Below are positions 43,795-56,024 of a DNA stretch of 64,000 bases, piece by piece; the stretch's first letter is position 1, and each line of letters opens with the position of its first letter. The notes below the pieces were generated by a model. The model ran no database searches. It was not told the DNA's origin and saw only the letters and a list, made by a program, of their open reading frames with translations. The position numbers and the translations under genes are program-made. This DNA is from Sternotherus odoratus (Eukaryota > Chordata > Testudines > Kinosternidae), in assembly GCA_032164245.1 (NCBI GenBank), contig JAVMKO010000002.1, positions 183,712,920 to 183,776,919 on the forward strand. The letters are read 5' to 3'.

Positions 43795-44994
43795 TGTAGC
43801 CTGACCCAAAGTTGGATAAATATAATTATAACTTGAGGATGAGCAGGTTCTTGTCCCAAGATCAGGCCCAGTAAGATTGTAAAATTATCATATAATTTGG
43901 GAAACCTGATGTGCACAGGTGCAACACTCACACTATAGGAACTCTCTCTCTATATATAAATATATGATTTATTAATAATTTAGCAAAGATTATATACACA
44001 CTTAAACTCAACAATGCAGATAGAGATAATACGGGAAGTACATTTGGACATCCATACTTACACCCTTATCTTTCATACTAACCCATTATCTTTCTCATCA
44101 CCATCATTATACTCATCTTCCCCAGTTGCCATCGTTCTGGACCCTCCCAAGGTCTACATCACTCCAGCCTATCGGGTGCCCCTGGGATGTTACTTTTATA
44201 GCAGGTTATACTGATGCTGCCATGATCAGTGCATATTCCCTAAAGGTCCTTATTTGTATTTCCTTCTCTTAAGGTGTCTGTTTTCTATAGGTTGGTATAT
44301 GTATGTTGCTACCCTATTAGCATGTATATCAATTTGCTGTCATGGCAGCTTTGCGGTCGGAGGTTCTGTCTATAACCTTCCGGATGCTGGTGTCAGCAAT
44401 ATTCTGTACTGATGTCAACTGTGTTCTGTGGGTGGCTGATGTCAGTATTCTGGACAACATTCCCCCTCTGGCATACCGCTTTCAGTTCCCTATACCTTCT
44501 GAGTTACTTAAGTTTATCTATACAAAAGATTATATGCCTCAAGCCTCACACTATCTACTAAAGCCAAATCTTACTTCTGTACCCTAAGAAATGTATGGGT
44601 ACCCTTCTCCTATAGGTTACTGGATTATGACACTTACTTTCGAAATATATTAATAAAGATTATCTCACTCAAAAACTGCCAACCTAGGCTCTCTTGGTGA
44701 CCTCCAAGTTGTGATGTACCCTGTGGTTACCAGCTGTAGATAATGGATAAACTTATGATGTGATGTGGAGAGGTCTTCCCTTTGGTTCCCCAAAGTTCAG
44801 GACCCATTCTTAATCTGAGCCAAAGGTTGCCATCCCTTATGTTGACATATTCATAACTGAATATACTTTTTGCTATATAGCAGATCTTACCAGATTTTAC
44901 AAACTGGTAGGCTTTTTGCATTACTACTAAATATAATAAAACAGAATAACAAAGCAATGAATATAATACAGGTAAACTGGCCTACTGGGCCACA
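43795..44994 (+). mobile_element. 1.2-kb LTR-like insertion in CR1
   Basis: The insertion cuts CR1 precisely. Outer bases are TG (43795-43796) and CA (44993-44994), as in LTRs. The flanks GGGGC and GGACC may be a decayed 5-bp (or GGGC/GGAC 4-bp) duplication. AATAAAG occurs near 44653. No gag or pol frame is seen, so a solo LTR is the simplest reading. Strand is inferred from AATAAA only. Confidence 0.5.
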
Positions 44995-45385
44995 GGACCA
45001 CCAAATGAAATTAATGGGCAGCAGGTTTAAAACAAATAAATGGAAGTTCTTCTTCACACAGTGCACAGTCGATCTGTGGAACTCCTTGCCTGAGGAGGCT
45101 GTGAAGGCTATGAATATAACAGGATTTAAAAGAGAACTAGATAAATTCATGGAGGTTAAGTTCATTAATTGCTATTTTCCAGGATGGATAAGGAATGGTA
45201 TTCCGAGCCTCTGTTTGTCAGAGGGGGGTGAGGGATGGCAGGAGAGAGATCACTTGATCATTACCCATTAGGTTCACTCACTCCGGAGCACCTGGTATTG
45301 GCCACTGTCAGTAGACAGGATACCGGGCTGGATGGACCTTTGGTCTGACCCAGTACGGCCTTTCTTATGTTCTCTTCTGTTCAAT
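44995..45385 (+). mobile_element. CR1 LINE, 3' part of a split copy
   Basis: Continues the CR1 at 43270-43794: ATGGGCAGCAGGTTTAAAAC, GTGGAACTCCTTGCCTGAGG and GATGGACCTTTGGTCTGACC, ending near TTCTTATGTTCTCTTC. It is the plus-strand counterpart of the minus-strand fragments at 1297 and 39748. Confidence 0.85.
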
Positions 45386-46979
45386 GTCAATATCCAGAGT
45401 TGTGCATGTAATAATGAAGTCAGGAGGTAAGATATAACCTTTTAGCATGAGGTATTAAATAGGTTTCCTTAAATTTCACATCTTTTACTTGGATAAGTCA
45501 ATTCGAGTTTTAAATGAAACTTTGTAACTCTGTGACTAAGACAGCAACTACTTAAATTTAAAAGAGGTTTGCTCTTACAAGAGATCAGAGATGGTGAGGA
45601 AAGTGTCATTGAATACAAATCATAACATCATGGGCAAATTCTTAGGAAAATTATCTATGTTACCTACAGTTAAGGGTTACCCTTAGAAGAGCAGCGCCAT
45701 GTACAGAACATTAGATGTGCTATCAAGAGCCCCCTATGCCTTTTGACATAAGTAACGTATAAAAGCAGCATATAATACAAAGGAAGGGTTGGCTGGTGAA
45801 ATTAGTATTTGTATTGTGAACATGCATGGAGATAAGAAAGGCAGGTGTACTGTTCAATTAAATAAAGTGGTTGGTGAGGATGAATTGAAACAAGCAATAC
45901 CCAGTTTGTTTTTCTTAACTATGGTAGTGAAAGAGAGGGGGCAGATTCTGGTCTCAGTTTCACAGATGCAAATCTGGAGTAATTCCAAGATTTCAAGATA
46001 GATGCTTCTGATTTACCTTGGTGAAAATGAGATCAGAAACTAGTCCTGAATTTCCTCTGGAGTTATTGTTATGCATATGTAGACAGATGAAGTGTTTTTT
46101 TTAAAAAAATATTTAAAGAGAATTATTAAAGACAAAATGGTCTAATCCAGTAAATATTTCATGAGAGCATTCTCGTGGATATAAAGGGGACTTTCATGTA
46201 CAGTACAGAGAACTTGCACATTGGGTTCAACAGCCTTTGCATTTTTAGTTTGTTTTCTAGAATTGCATTGTCTGTTTTGCTGGGTTATCTGAGGTCTACA
46301 TTTTGTTTCACTATTTTAAGTACATTTGGTTCCAGTGTGGGCTATTTCGTCAACAAGCACCTTTGCTAACAAAATCTGCTTATTTGACTCATTTGCCACA
46401 GTTCCCAGAATAGAGCAGAAGTTTAATTTCTGGAGCCAAAATGAACACTTATAAGTTAACAGGATACATTTTTAACTCCCCTGCTTTTAAAATTATTTCT
46501 CCCATTGAAATTCCCTGACATTCCAGTGGCATTCCCCACTGAAGACTGGGGACTTCTGAAGTATCGTGAACTGCATGGGCTACAATGAGGCTTCTGGTAG
46601 TTGTGATACTGCATTCCTCAACACCTGCAATGAACAAGGAAGTGTACCCAACCAAATTTCAGAGAAAGGAGAGGAGAACAAAGAATTGTTTAAACTTTAG
46701 TTACAACTGGTTGTTTTCTGAATGTCCCCTTGCAAATAAATATACCCCAAAATGTCTAAAGTATCTTAGCAAGATTCAAAAAACAGGTTGAACATTTACG
46801 TAGCTAAGAGTTTGGAAGAGATATAAACCCTCATGGTTCGGGGTGTAAATCAACATCTAACTGAGGAAGCCAGGAAGAAATTTCACCTCAGGGCTGGTTA
46901 TTGCATAATTAACAATAATTTCTCATTGTCAGAGCAAGGGTACTGGACTAGATGGCCCATTGATCTCATCCAGGAGGTA
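45386..46979. other. Non-coding stretch
   Basis: No gene recognised; short old LINE-like strings only. Confidence 0.45.
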
Positions 46980-47071
46980 GGTTTCAAAGTAGTAGCAATG
47001 TTAGTCTGCACCCACAAAAAGAACGAGGAGTGCTTGTGGCATCTTAGAGACTAACAAATTTATCTGGGTAT

Positions 47072-47284
47072 CAGGGCCGGCTCTAACTTTTCTGGGCCCC
47101 AAGCGAAAAAAAAGGGTGGCCGGAGAGGCACCACCAGAGCAAAAAACAAACCCCCAAAAGAACGCAGCAAGATGGAGGAGTGCCGCAGCATGACCAGAGG
47201 AGCACCACCCTAAGATTGGCCAGAATGCCACCCCTTACAGAGTGCCGCCCCAGGCTCGTGCTTCCTATGCTGGTGCCAGCCCTG
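47072..47284. mobile_element. hAT-like element nested in the Penelope tail, 213 bp
   Basis: The ends are CAGGGCCGGCTCTAAC and the complement CAGGGCTGGCACCAGC. The flanks CTGGGTAT (47064-47071) and TTGGGCAT (47285-47292) are an 8-bp duplication with two mismatches. Removing the element restores the tail text known from 47510-47530. It has no coding content. Confidence 0.75.
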
Positions 47285-47356
47285 TTGGGCATAAGCTTTC
47301 ATGGGCTAGAACCCACTTTATCAAATGCATAGAGTGGACCACACAGTAGGAAGATA

Positions 47357-47357
<1 letters not shown>

Positions 47358-47401
<44 letters not shown>

Positions 47402-47402
47402 C
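47358..47402. repeat. (GA)n microsatellite
   Basis: Nearly pure GA units inside the Penelope 3' region. Confidence 0.9.
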
Positions 47403-47728
47403 ATGAAAAGGAGGAGGTTGCCATATCAACTCTAAGTGGCTAATCACTTAAGGAGAGCTATTATCAGCCGGAGGAAAAGAAACTGTAGACGTAGCCTGAA
47501 ACTAACAAATTTATTTATGCATAAGCTTTCATGGGCTAAAACCCATTTCATCAGATGTTTACAGTGGAACATACAGTAGGAATATATATATAAATATAAC
47601 TACAGAGTGGAACATACACAGAATATATATATATATATCCTATATAATAAAAGGCCAGAGGATGTTCGTCCGAAGCCGTCATGCGCAGTAGAGACGGCCC
47701 GGACAAACAGCATTAAGCACTTTGGCCC

Positions 47729-47778
47729 TGTGTGTGTGTACACACACACACACACATACATACACACACACACACACA
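47729..47778. repeat. (TG)n/(CA)n palindromic microsatellite
   Basis: A TG run turns directly into a CA run, with interspersed TACA, so the strand can fold on itself. It follows an odd GC-rich string (CGTCCGAAGCCGTCATGCGC, 47668-47687) not seen elsewhere in the element. Confidence 0.85.
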
Positions 47779-48328
47779 GAGAACATGAAAAGATGGGGGT
47801 TGCCATATCAACTCTAAGAGGCTAATTAATTAAGGTGAGCTATTATCAGCAGGAGGAAAAAAACTTTTTGTAGTGATACTCAGAATGGCCCATTTCAAAC
47901 GGATGACAAGAAGGTGTGAGTAACGGGGGGAGGGAAACTTAACATGGGGATGTAGATTCCAGTTTGTGTAATAACTGAGCCACCCCCCAGTCTTTATTCA
48001 AGCCTAATTTAGTGGTATCCTGTTTGCAAATTAATTCCAGCTCCGCAGTTTCTCACTGGAGTCTGTTTTTAAAGGTTTTTTGTGGAAGAATTGCCACTTT
48101 TAAGTTGGTTATTGAGTGACCAGAAAGATTGAAGTGTTCTCCTACTGGTTTTTTGAATGTTATGATTCCTGATGTCAGATTTGCATCCATTTATTCTTTT
48201 GCGCAGAGACTGTCCGGTTTGGCCAATGTATGTGGCAAAGGGGCATTGCTGTCATACGATAGCTTATATCACATTGGTAGATTTGCAGGTGAATGAGCCA
48301 CTAATGGTGTGGCTGATGTGATTAGGTC

Positions 48329-48625
48329 CTATGATGGTGTCCCTGGAATAGATATGTGGACAGAGTTGAAGATGTCACCAGTGTAGCACAAGTCAAGTAG
48401 CGGTGTTAGGGGATGAGAACTAAGGAAGCGTTGTTCTAAGTCAGCCATAAAAATGTTGGCATACTGTGGGGCCATGTGGGTACCCATAGCAGTCTCGCTG
48501 ACTTGAAGATATATATTGTCCCCAAACATTAAATAGTTGTGGGTGAGGACAAGGGTGATTCCTGTATCTCTGAAAGGGAGGGAATGATAATTCAGGTATC
48601 TGGGCACTACAAAACTACCACCCAA
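48329..48625 (-). pseudogene. Penelope reverse transcriptase fragment
   Basis: A 98-codon frame contains MGTHMAPQYANIFMADLEQR followed by FLSSHPLTPLLDLCY and then TGDIF. In intact Penelope elements this place holds the catalytic YxDDxF motif; here one catalytic aspartate is replaced (T-G-D). Upstream is FRDTGITLVLTHNYLMFGDN. The preceding reverse transcriptase domains are absent. The copy is dead. Confidence 0.8.
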
Positions 48626-48640
48626 ATTTAATCACCTACA

Positions 48641-50030
48641 CTTTTCTGAACTGATTTGGCTCCTTTGTAACTCCAATATTTTCCAAGCTTTAAAGTGAGC
48701 ATTTAGCACACAACTCCCATTAAAACAATTTGATAGCACAGGTGTAAAGTCAGTCTGCTCCTTAAAATGAGGAGATGAATCATTTTTATATGTACAGCAG
48801 ACCGTGGCAACTTCAGTACAAAAAGCAGTGCTGTCATTGTGAAATCCACGAGGCCCACAATACAGGCAGCTGAGGATTGGGTCAGCAGTGAGATTCACTC
48901 TCATTTTATAGCTCTTATAATAACAATGGGGTGCTACTATTTATAATGAAAGTTAATAGCAGAGTATCATAATTCAGAGCAAGTTGCAATGTGCGCACTA
49001 TATCCGAGACTAAGCTTTGTTACAGGCTGTTAGCCCAAAGCAGTGAACTGTGCCACAGAACTCATACAAAGGCATGGTAATTGAAATTACAGGTTTTGTA
49101 CTGAGAGCTACTTGTTAGAGGCATTCCTTGGAGGAGAGAACTGTTGTGCAATTGATACCTTCGGTTACGGCCCACTGGCATGGGAAATGTTAATCCCATG
49201 GGAAGTTCTGAACAGGTAGCGGGTCCTAACTCATGCACCTGACAGCAGATACTTGGCTTTTTATGTGTCAGCTATCATGCTAGGAAACAGTGTTGGAGGG
49301 CAGGAAGCGCAGCAGAGAGAAAACACAATTGTAAAAATAATACAGTTAGTTGCATAGTTTATTACATATCCATAATCAGATTAGAAAAAAGAGAAAGCAA
49401 CAAATTATTATGAATAATAATTATTATGAATAAAATTCTCTCTCAGGGATCAGTGACCTCTTCCTCAGGAAATGCTCTCAGGAGACGAGTAATGAAATAG
49501 AGCTCACTGCAAGGTTCTCCCTGCAAAGTTTCCTCCTTGCAAAGCTTCCTTAGGGTTTTTCATTTGTTTGGGGTTTTGTTTTGTTTTTCACCATACAAAG
49601 TTTTTGTTTCCTTGGGTGGGTATGCTATAACTTGTTGGCAACAGCTCTGCACCAAAGTAATGATGCCAATCAGAAAGCGATTGAAGTAGAAAGATCAAGC
49701 TTTATTGTTGTGATGTTCACCGTCTGAAGAGCCTTATCCAAAGAAATGAGGTACTTCAGAAAAATGTGTATAAATAAAATGTCGTCTAAAAGAAAGGAAT
49801 ATATTAAAGAGAGAAAATCAAGGAGAAAAAATGGTAAAGTTGGGCGAAACTCTGGTCCCACTGATCTGTAGAACAGATTTGCCCCGTTAGTTTCAGCCAA
49901 TCCACTTACTGGGAGGGGGGGGGGGGGGAAGCATGTTATAGCTCATTTTGATCACAATAGAGCTACAGCAGTTTGTTATGCTTGGCCAAGTAGCTGGGGT
50001 CTGAAAACTTCTATAGGTTATTCTATAATC
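48641..50030. other. Non-coding stretch
   Basis: No gene recognised. A G run lies at 49912-49929. Confidence 0.45.
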
Positions 50031-50954
50031 TAGTGCCGCGGTTCTCAATGGGCAGTCCATGGAGCCCTGCCACTGAAACCCTGGTGCCCCAAGTCCCGGC
50101 AAGCCCTTGTGGGGCTAAAGCCAGAAGCAGCACAGGGCTGAAGCCCCGAGCCCTGGAGTCCCCCCTGCAGGCCTGAAGCAGGGAGCAGCATGGGGCTGAA
50201 GCCCTGGCACTGCCCTATGGCGCGGAAGCCAGGAGCAGCTTGGGAGTGAAGCCCCGGAGTCTCCCTCCTCCCCTATGGGGCTGAAGCCAGGAGCAGCATG
50301 GGGATGAAGCCCTGAGCTCCCCCCATTCCCCTGAAACCAGGAGTGGTGGGGCTGAAGCCCCACACCACGGGCAGAAACCTTGAGTCTATGGGCAGAGTTA
50401 AGGGGGCACAAGGGTGTTACCCCCTCCTGAACTGCAGTGCCTTACACAGAGTGGGGTAATCCAGGGGGCAGCTCCACCCCCACCTCCTCCACTCCCTGAG
50501 TCCCCCTCAGGCTGCACCCTCTTGCCAGATCCTTGGCAGGAAGCCAGAGCCAGACAGTGGGCAGCCATGGCATTACCCCATCTGCTGCTGGTGCCTGGGG
50601 TTGTGGCTACTTCTCAGTTCCCGGCTTCCTTTGACTGCTCACGCAGCCAGTCAGAGCTGCCCAGGCCTCTCTGGGCCCAGTAGAGCCCTCGGGGAGTAGC
50701 CACCAGCATACAGCTCCAGCCGCGTGGGAGGCCTGATGAGGTGAGTCAGGGAATGGAAGCGATGCTCCCTCCGTGGACTCCGCTGTGCAGAGCCGGCCTG
50801 AGCCCTGCCGGCCCTTGCCTCCCCCCCATACCTGAAATAGAGGTCAAATTATGCCCATGCCCCAGGGTCCCACCCACCCCCGTTGGGCTCTGGAGTTTTT
50901 CGAGCATGTTGAGGGGAGCCTCAGAAAGAAAAAGGTTGAGCACCCCCACTCTAG
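50031..50954. mobile_element. hAT-like GC-rich element
   Basis: The left end TAGTGCCGCGGTTCTCAA and the complement of the right end (TAGAGTGGGGGTGCTCAACC) look like hAT termini. The core has about six degenerate units around GGGGCTGAAGCC-(A/C)-GGAGCAGCATGG, then a GC-rich unique part. No transposase is present and the target duplication is not clear. Open frames in the core are compositional. Confidence 0.55.
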
Positions 50955-53900
50955 TTCATAGTCTATAAAATCCTCTTCCCCCCCCACCCCCAACCTCTTT
51001 TGTTAAACTCCACCCATAAAATCTCATGAACAAAGTCTGGCATTACTTCTCATACAAGTTATCTCCATTGTTAATTCAATAAGGCTACAATAATTGCCTT
51101 GATTTCATAATCCACCCAATTCTCAGCTGCAAAGTACTACAGTCCACCAGGTATCATTTCTTCTGGCGTAAGTTCTGTGCTTGTGCTGTCAATTTATCTC
51201 CACCTACAAATGGGTGTCTTTTTTATCCCCTTGTAAATTGAAAACTTTACTACCCATTTAGAATATGAAGCCCCAGGGATTGCTTCCCCTGTAGGGAAAT
51301 GCTGGTTGGTTAGCACAGTAGAATAAAATTGTAGAAGAATCTGAGCAGCAACATTTGGATTCCGATTAGGACTTTTCCAAAGTTTCGGCATTATAGGTCA
51401 GGCTCATGGCGACGTAAATTTAACAATAAACAAGTATTAGAGCTGGAATGGAAACTGTTCAGAGATTTCAAGGCATGATGTGATGTGCCAGTAGTAAATG
51501 TGCTGAATTTTTACTATTTTCTATATTAACTAATAATTGCCATGTTGATTGAAATCTAATGCGGGTACATCACAGCATGACAGTGGAAAACCTGTTCTAA
51601 CTCAGTTATTGGCTTCTTCCTACATGCAAGGGGAAGGATCTATGGATGAAGGTTAGAAGCAGGAGCTTTGTCTCCCCCTCTTCCTGCATCAGTCGGTAGA
51701 GGTGGCTGGCCTCACTGGATTGCAGTCGATAAAGGGACATGGCAGTTTACTTGCTCCCCCCTGCACACTAGGTAACTCTGGGAAGCAGCCTTTAGGCAGA
51801 ATATTTCCTAGGGTTCCCATGGGGTCCATCCAGCATGCACTGAAGTTAACAGGATTCTCTCCAGGCACTTTGGATCAGTCCCCCTAGGCAGTCCATCTCA
51901 GCTCTGTCCTTATTATGGACTATATATAATTTATACACACAATGCCTGTAAAGCTGGAAAGTATCCAGTCATATTAAATATTATTTATTATTACAGTGTG
52001 TTTAGAGATTGCGTATAAGAGTTCAGACAACACAACCTGGCAGAGATTTAGTAGAAGAACTGTAGTAGGCTTGACTATAATAGCAAAGTAGCTTTTCCCA
52101 GTTCCATGAACAATGCTTACGGTTTTATTACACACATTAGCTATTGACAGTGTTGCACTATTGGTTTCAGATAATTGCCCTTAAAGCAAAAGTGCCCAAG
52201 TTGGTGAATGTGGGTTTTGAAATACTCTCTCTGTCTAGACTCTAGAAGCTAGGGAAAATACACTGTGATATCCAGACACTACAACACTCCCTACATTTTT
52301 AGTGTGCATTAAGGTAAGCTGGAAAGTGAGACATATCTATGGCATATAATGCACCAACGTGCAAGCTATTTGTATCCTGCTGAAGACTATATTTTATGGT
52401 CTATATTAGTCAGATAGAAAGAGATACAAAATCCTCTTGGATTTAAAAGAAATAAAACTGGATATAGTTTACAAAACCAATCCAGAGTATGTGGTACTGT
52501 ACCTGTATGCTTTGTTTAGGTTGCAAAACATGACAGGGTATCAAAAAAAAATATGTTAAAGGTGGAGAACCATGTACATTTCTTGATTAAGTCTGACCTT
52601 TAGCTGGTAGACAGAGTGAAATAAAATGGACACTGTGCATATTTTGTTGGGAGAGACATCCCCAGCAACTGAATTTCTTTTTATGCCTGAGAATTGGAAG
52701 TTGGTGAAACCTTGACCGGTCAATAGTGTTCAGCTGTCAACAAAGAACATTTGAAACTTTAGGATGATTCTAAGATAAATAATGAATCATTGCACAACTG
52801 GATAAAAGTAGCTATAACATGCCCAAACTACACTCATCTATGCTTTTCAGATTATTGTAATCCTCATGCTGACAGCTGGTGTGTCTCACAGATCCAAACA
52901 TAGACCAAAATCTAATTAAAAGATGTTTATTTTGGGTATCCTTTGCAAAGATTTACAAGAAAGAAATTCTGATAGTCTTATTTTCATGTATTGATTTTAC
53001 AGCACCCAAAACTGTGCTCAGTACTTTATAGGAAATGTATGACACAAGGGTGGGGAGCTAGGTGAAATTGGAAACTTTCACTGAAAAATGCAGACGCTGG
53101 TTAAGGAAAACATTTCACTATTTTGTGTTGTTTGTCAAATTGTTTCAATTAAAAAGAACACACCCGCTAAAACCTCTGAAAATATCTAAATATTTCACTG
53201 ACATTTTGAAAAGGAAATGTTCTGAATTTTTTCTATTCAAAACCTCTTTTCATTTAGAAATTTATTTTTTGAAGTTTAAACTCAAAACCAAAATGTTTGA
53301 CCCAAAATTATTTTTTTTCAATTTTTCGGTTTGGCCAGCTCTACAAGTTACCTACTAGAAGACTTTATAATGAAAGGTCCAGTTGTGGCTTGTAGTCACA
53401 GCCTGTAGGTGTGAGGAGGGTGAAATTCTGTAGGTGGAGGAAGGTGAAGTTTATTCTGACACAGTGGAATCACCATCCCAGATCTTCCAAGCACACAGAA
53501 GCTGTACATCTGCTGCTGTGCCTCTTTAGTGGAAGCGACTGATTATCTCCCAAATGATAATCTCTGCTCATTGTTTGATAGGAGGGACAAAACTTTGGCT
53601 CTCTCTTTCTTATGCTTTTGGGGCACTGTGTATTCCTGGGGTAAAAGGGAGGAAACAATCTTTGCACTCCTGTGCATAGAGGTAATTCAATTATGTTTGG
53701 CCCTTACATGGTTATAGACCCTCCCTCCTTCCCCCTCTTCCCCCCACCTGCCACACACACACACACTGTGCACCCACATAAGGGCCAGGTAGAATCTGGA
53801 GTTAAATTGTAGACATGATATAAGTAGTGAAGGTAACAAAAGAGAAAAGGGTGGAAAGAAGTAGGAGAAAGGCTGCAATACTAAGATCACAATGTTACGC

Positions 53901-54173
53901 AGTTAGGGTCCAAGCTAAACCCCATTGAAGTCATTGGGAGTATTTCCATTGACTTTAGCAGGCACAGAATGTAGAATTTGGTTCTATCAAGTTACTTGTG
54001 TGGTTCATGTGTTTAAAAATATAACTGTCTTTGGATAAAGGGCAAACATGTAGCCAAGATCAGTTAGCCACATTTGAAGATACTAAGATCCATACCATTT
54101 TATTTTAGACAAACTGACTTCTCAATGATCTTTTTGGGTGAAACCCATGAATGTATACAAACTATTTCTATAT
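50955..54173. other. Non-coding stretch
   Basis: No gene supported. 53062-53345 (ending AATTTTTCGGTTTGGCCAGC) looks like a T/A-rich dispersed repeat, class unknown. A short CA run lies near 53754. Confidence 0.45.
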
Positions 54174-54412
54174 ATAAATAAGACGAGGAAGATTTGTGGC
54201 ACCTTAGAGACTAACCAGTTTATTTCAGCATAAGCTTTTGTGGGCTATAGCCCACTTCATCGGATGCATATGCATCGCTATGCAGCCGATGAAGTGGGCT
54301 ATAGCCCACAAAAGTTTATGCTGAAATAAACTGGTTAGTCTCTAAGGTGCCACAAATCTTCCTCTTCTTATTTATGGATACAGACTAACACGGCTGCTAA
54401 TCCTAAACCTAT
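54174..54412. repeat. Palindrome of two Penelope-like tails
   Basis: 54174-54264 and 54286-54375 are inverted copies of each other: TTAGAGACTAACCAGTTTAT against ATAAACTGGTTAGTCTCTAA, and GTGGGCTATAGCCCAC in both, itself a 16-bp perfect palindrome. About 20 bp separate them (TATGCATCGCTATGC). The right arm continues to 54412 with the terminal text GGATACAGACTAACACGGC. It is a head-to-head pair of 5'-truncated Penelope tails. Confidence 0.85.
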
Positions 54413-55849
54413 TTCTACATATTTCACTCTTTGATCTTGTAAGCTATTCCACTGTTTTATTTTTAGTAGAACCTTTATTAAAATATTTTAGAATGACGTT
54501 ATTAAAAACTTGTGAGGTGGCAAAGTGGCCCAGAGGTTCGCAATCTGATATAGAGTCTATCAGCTGTTGCAGAATGGCTCCAATTGGCTAAGTATGTTGG
54601 GAGTGCTGGTTGACAGCTAGCCATTCTAAAGGAATTCATAAGTTTCAGCCTAATTCAAAATAGACAGGTGTGCACATATGAGAAAGTAGGCTCCATTGTT
54701 GACAATCTCAGAAGAAACGGCAAAGACAAGCGGTCAGATTCTGCCATCTTTTCTGTGTGGAACGACGCCTTACTCCTCACGCCATCACACTGATTTTAGA
54801 GTAACTACTTACAGAGTAAGGTAGTACATGGAAAGGAAGCAGAATCTGGAAATGGAAATGAACTACAGCCTCTCCATTAAACAGCTGATTCCTCCAGGCA
54901 AATTGGCTGGGTACTAAGCAGTCCAGGCTGTATTCGTTCTAGCTAAAGAGGACTTCAGTCTCCATGGCTATTAGTATGGCTTTCACAAAGTATTACACTC
55001 ACAATAAAAATAAGTAAAGGGAAAAGTGGCACCAGGCTCACAACAGAATTTACCTGGGGATGTCTTTGATGGCAACAAAATACTTTTCGATTACTGGTAA
55101 TCATTTGGAGTTGTCTGCAGCTCATGATGTTGCACTCATTTTTTTCAGGAATGAACAACATGAACTTTCAATGTCCCACATTATTCTTATTTAGTATCTG
55201 ATTCTGCCACTCTTGCTTCCGTTGAGTACCACCTTGCACTGCAAACAGCCTCGCTGAAACCAGTGGAACTGCTTGGGAAGTCAGGTGTTAATCACCAGGA
55301 ATAAAAGTAGCATAATTATACCTTTGTGCACCAGGATTTTCAAGCAAACCCAGTGACACCAGTGGGACTTATGGATGTAAATCCTTGTGCATCAAAGTGA
55401 GAATGCTTAAGCGGTGAGTGAATACTAAGTAAGCTACATTATGTGGTAGATCACCCTGCATGATTATTTATGATGCTATATTTTATATAAATTTTGCCAT
55501 AAAAAACAAATGATTTACTTACACACAATATAATGATGTTTACCAGCTCTAAACAACAATCTATGAATACAAACTGCAGAGTATTAATGAATCCCAGAGT
55601 GGAAATTCTGTACAGTAAATAATTTGCTGTCATGGTAACATCAGTTTACATTGATTGGATACATTTTCAACAACACTGTACAAGCAGCATAGCATATGAA
55701 GAGGGTTGATCATGCAAATGACATGGAATTACTAGTGAACATGATTATATTTATCTATTTTAGGTTCTTATAGGGCCCCCACTACCATAGTATCTGAATA
55801 CCTCAAAAATGTTTAAGGTATTTAGCCTCTCAACACCTCAGTAAGGTAA
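54413..55849. other. Non-coding stretch
   Basis: No gene or clear repeat. Confidence 0.45.
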
Positions 55850-55990
55850 GGAAATGCTTTTATCCCCATTTCTTAGATGGGGAACTGAGGCACAAAGAAG
55901 GATGACTTACCCAAGGCAACACAAGAAGTCTGTGGCAAAGTAAAGACTTGAACTGAGGCCTCCCAAGTCCTTGACTAGTGCCCTAATCAC
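55850..55990 (-). repeat. MIR-like SINE
   Basis: ATCCCCATTTCTTAGATGGGG, AACTGAGGCACAAAGAAGG, AAGTCTGTGGCAAAG and TGCCCTAATCACTGTAC are the complement of the MIR core in order and spacing. MIR is an ancient amniote-wide CORE-SINE. Confidence 0.65.
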
Positions 55991-56024
55991 TGTACAGGTT
56001 ACATGATGACTGGATTCATATACT

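Larger units (their letters stand above)
46980..48640 (-). mobile_element. Penelope-like element, decayed, with RT and GIY-YIG remnants
   Basis: Read on the minus strand, from high to low coordinates: a reverse transcriptase fragment (48625-48329), then pieces of a GIY-YIG endonuclease. The pieces, with frame changes, are HIHWPN/YIGQTGQSL-type text from about 48235 and SDIRNHNIQK-like text near 48170. A 3' untranslated region follows, with microsatellites and two copies of the tail block (CATAAGCTTTCATGGGCTA near 47520 and 47290), ending at 46980-47066. Penelope elements pair exactly these two domains. The element has an internal deletion between RT and endonuclease and is interrupted by a hAT-like insertion at 47072-47284. 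Confidence 0.75.
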
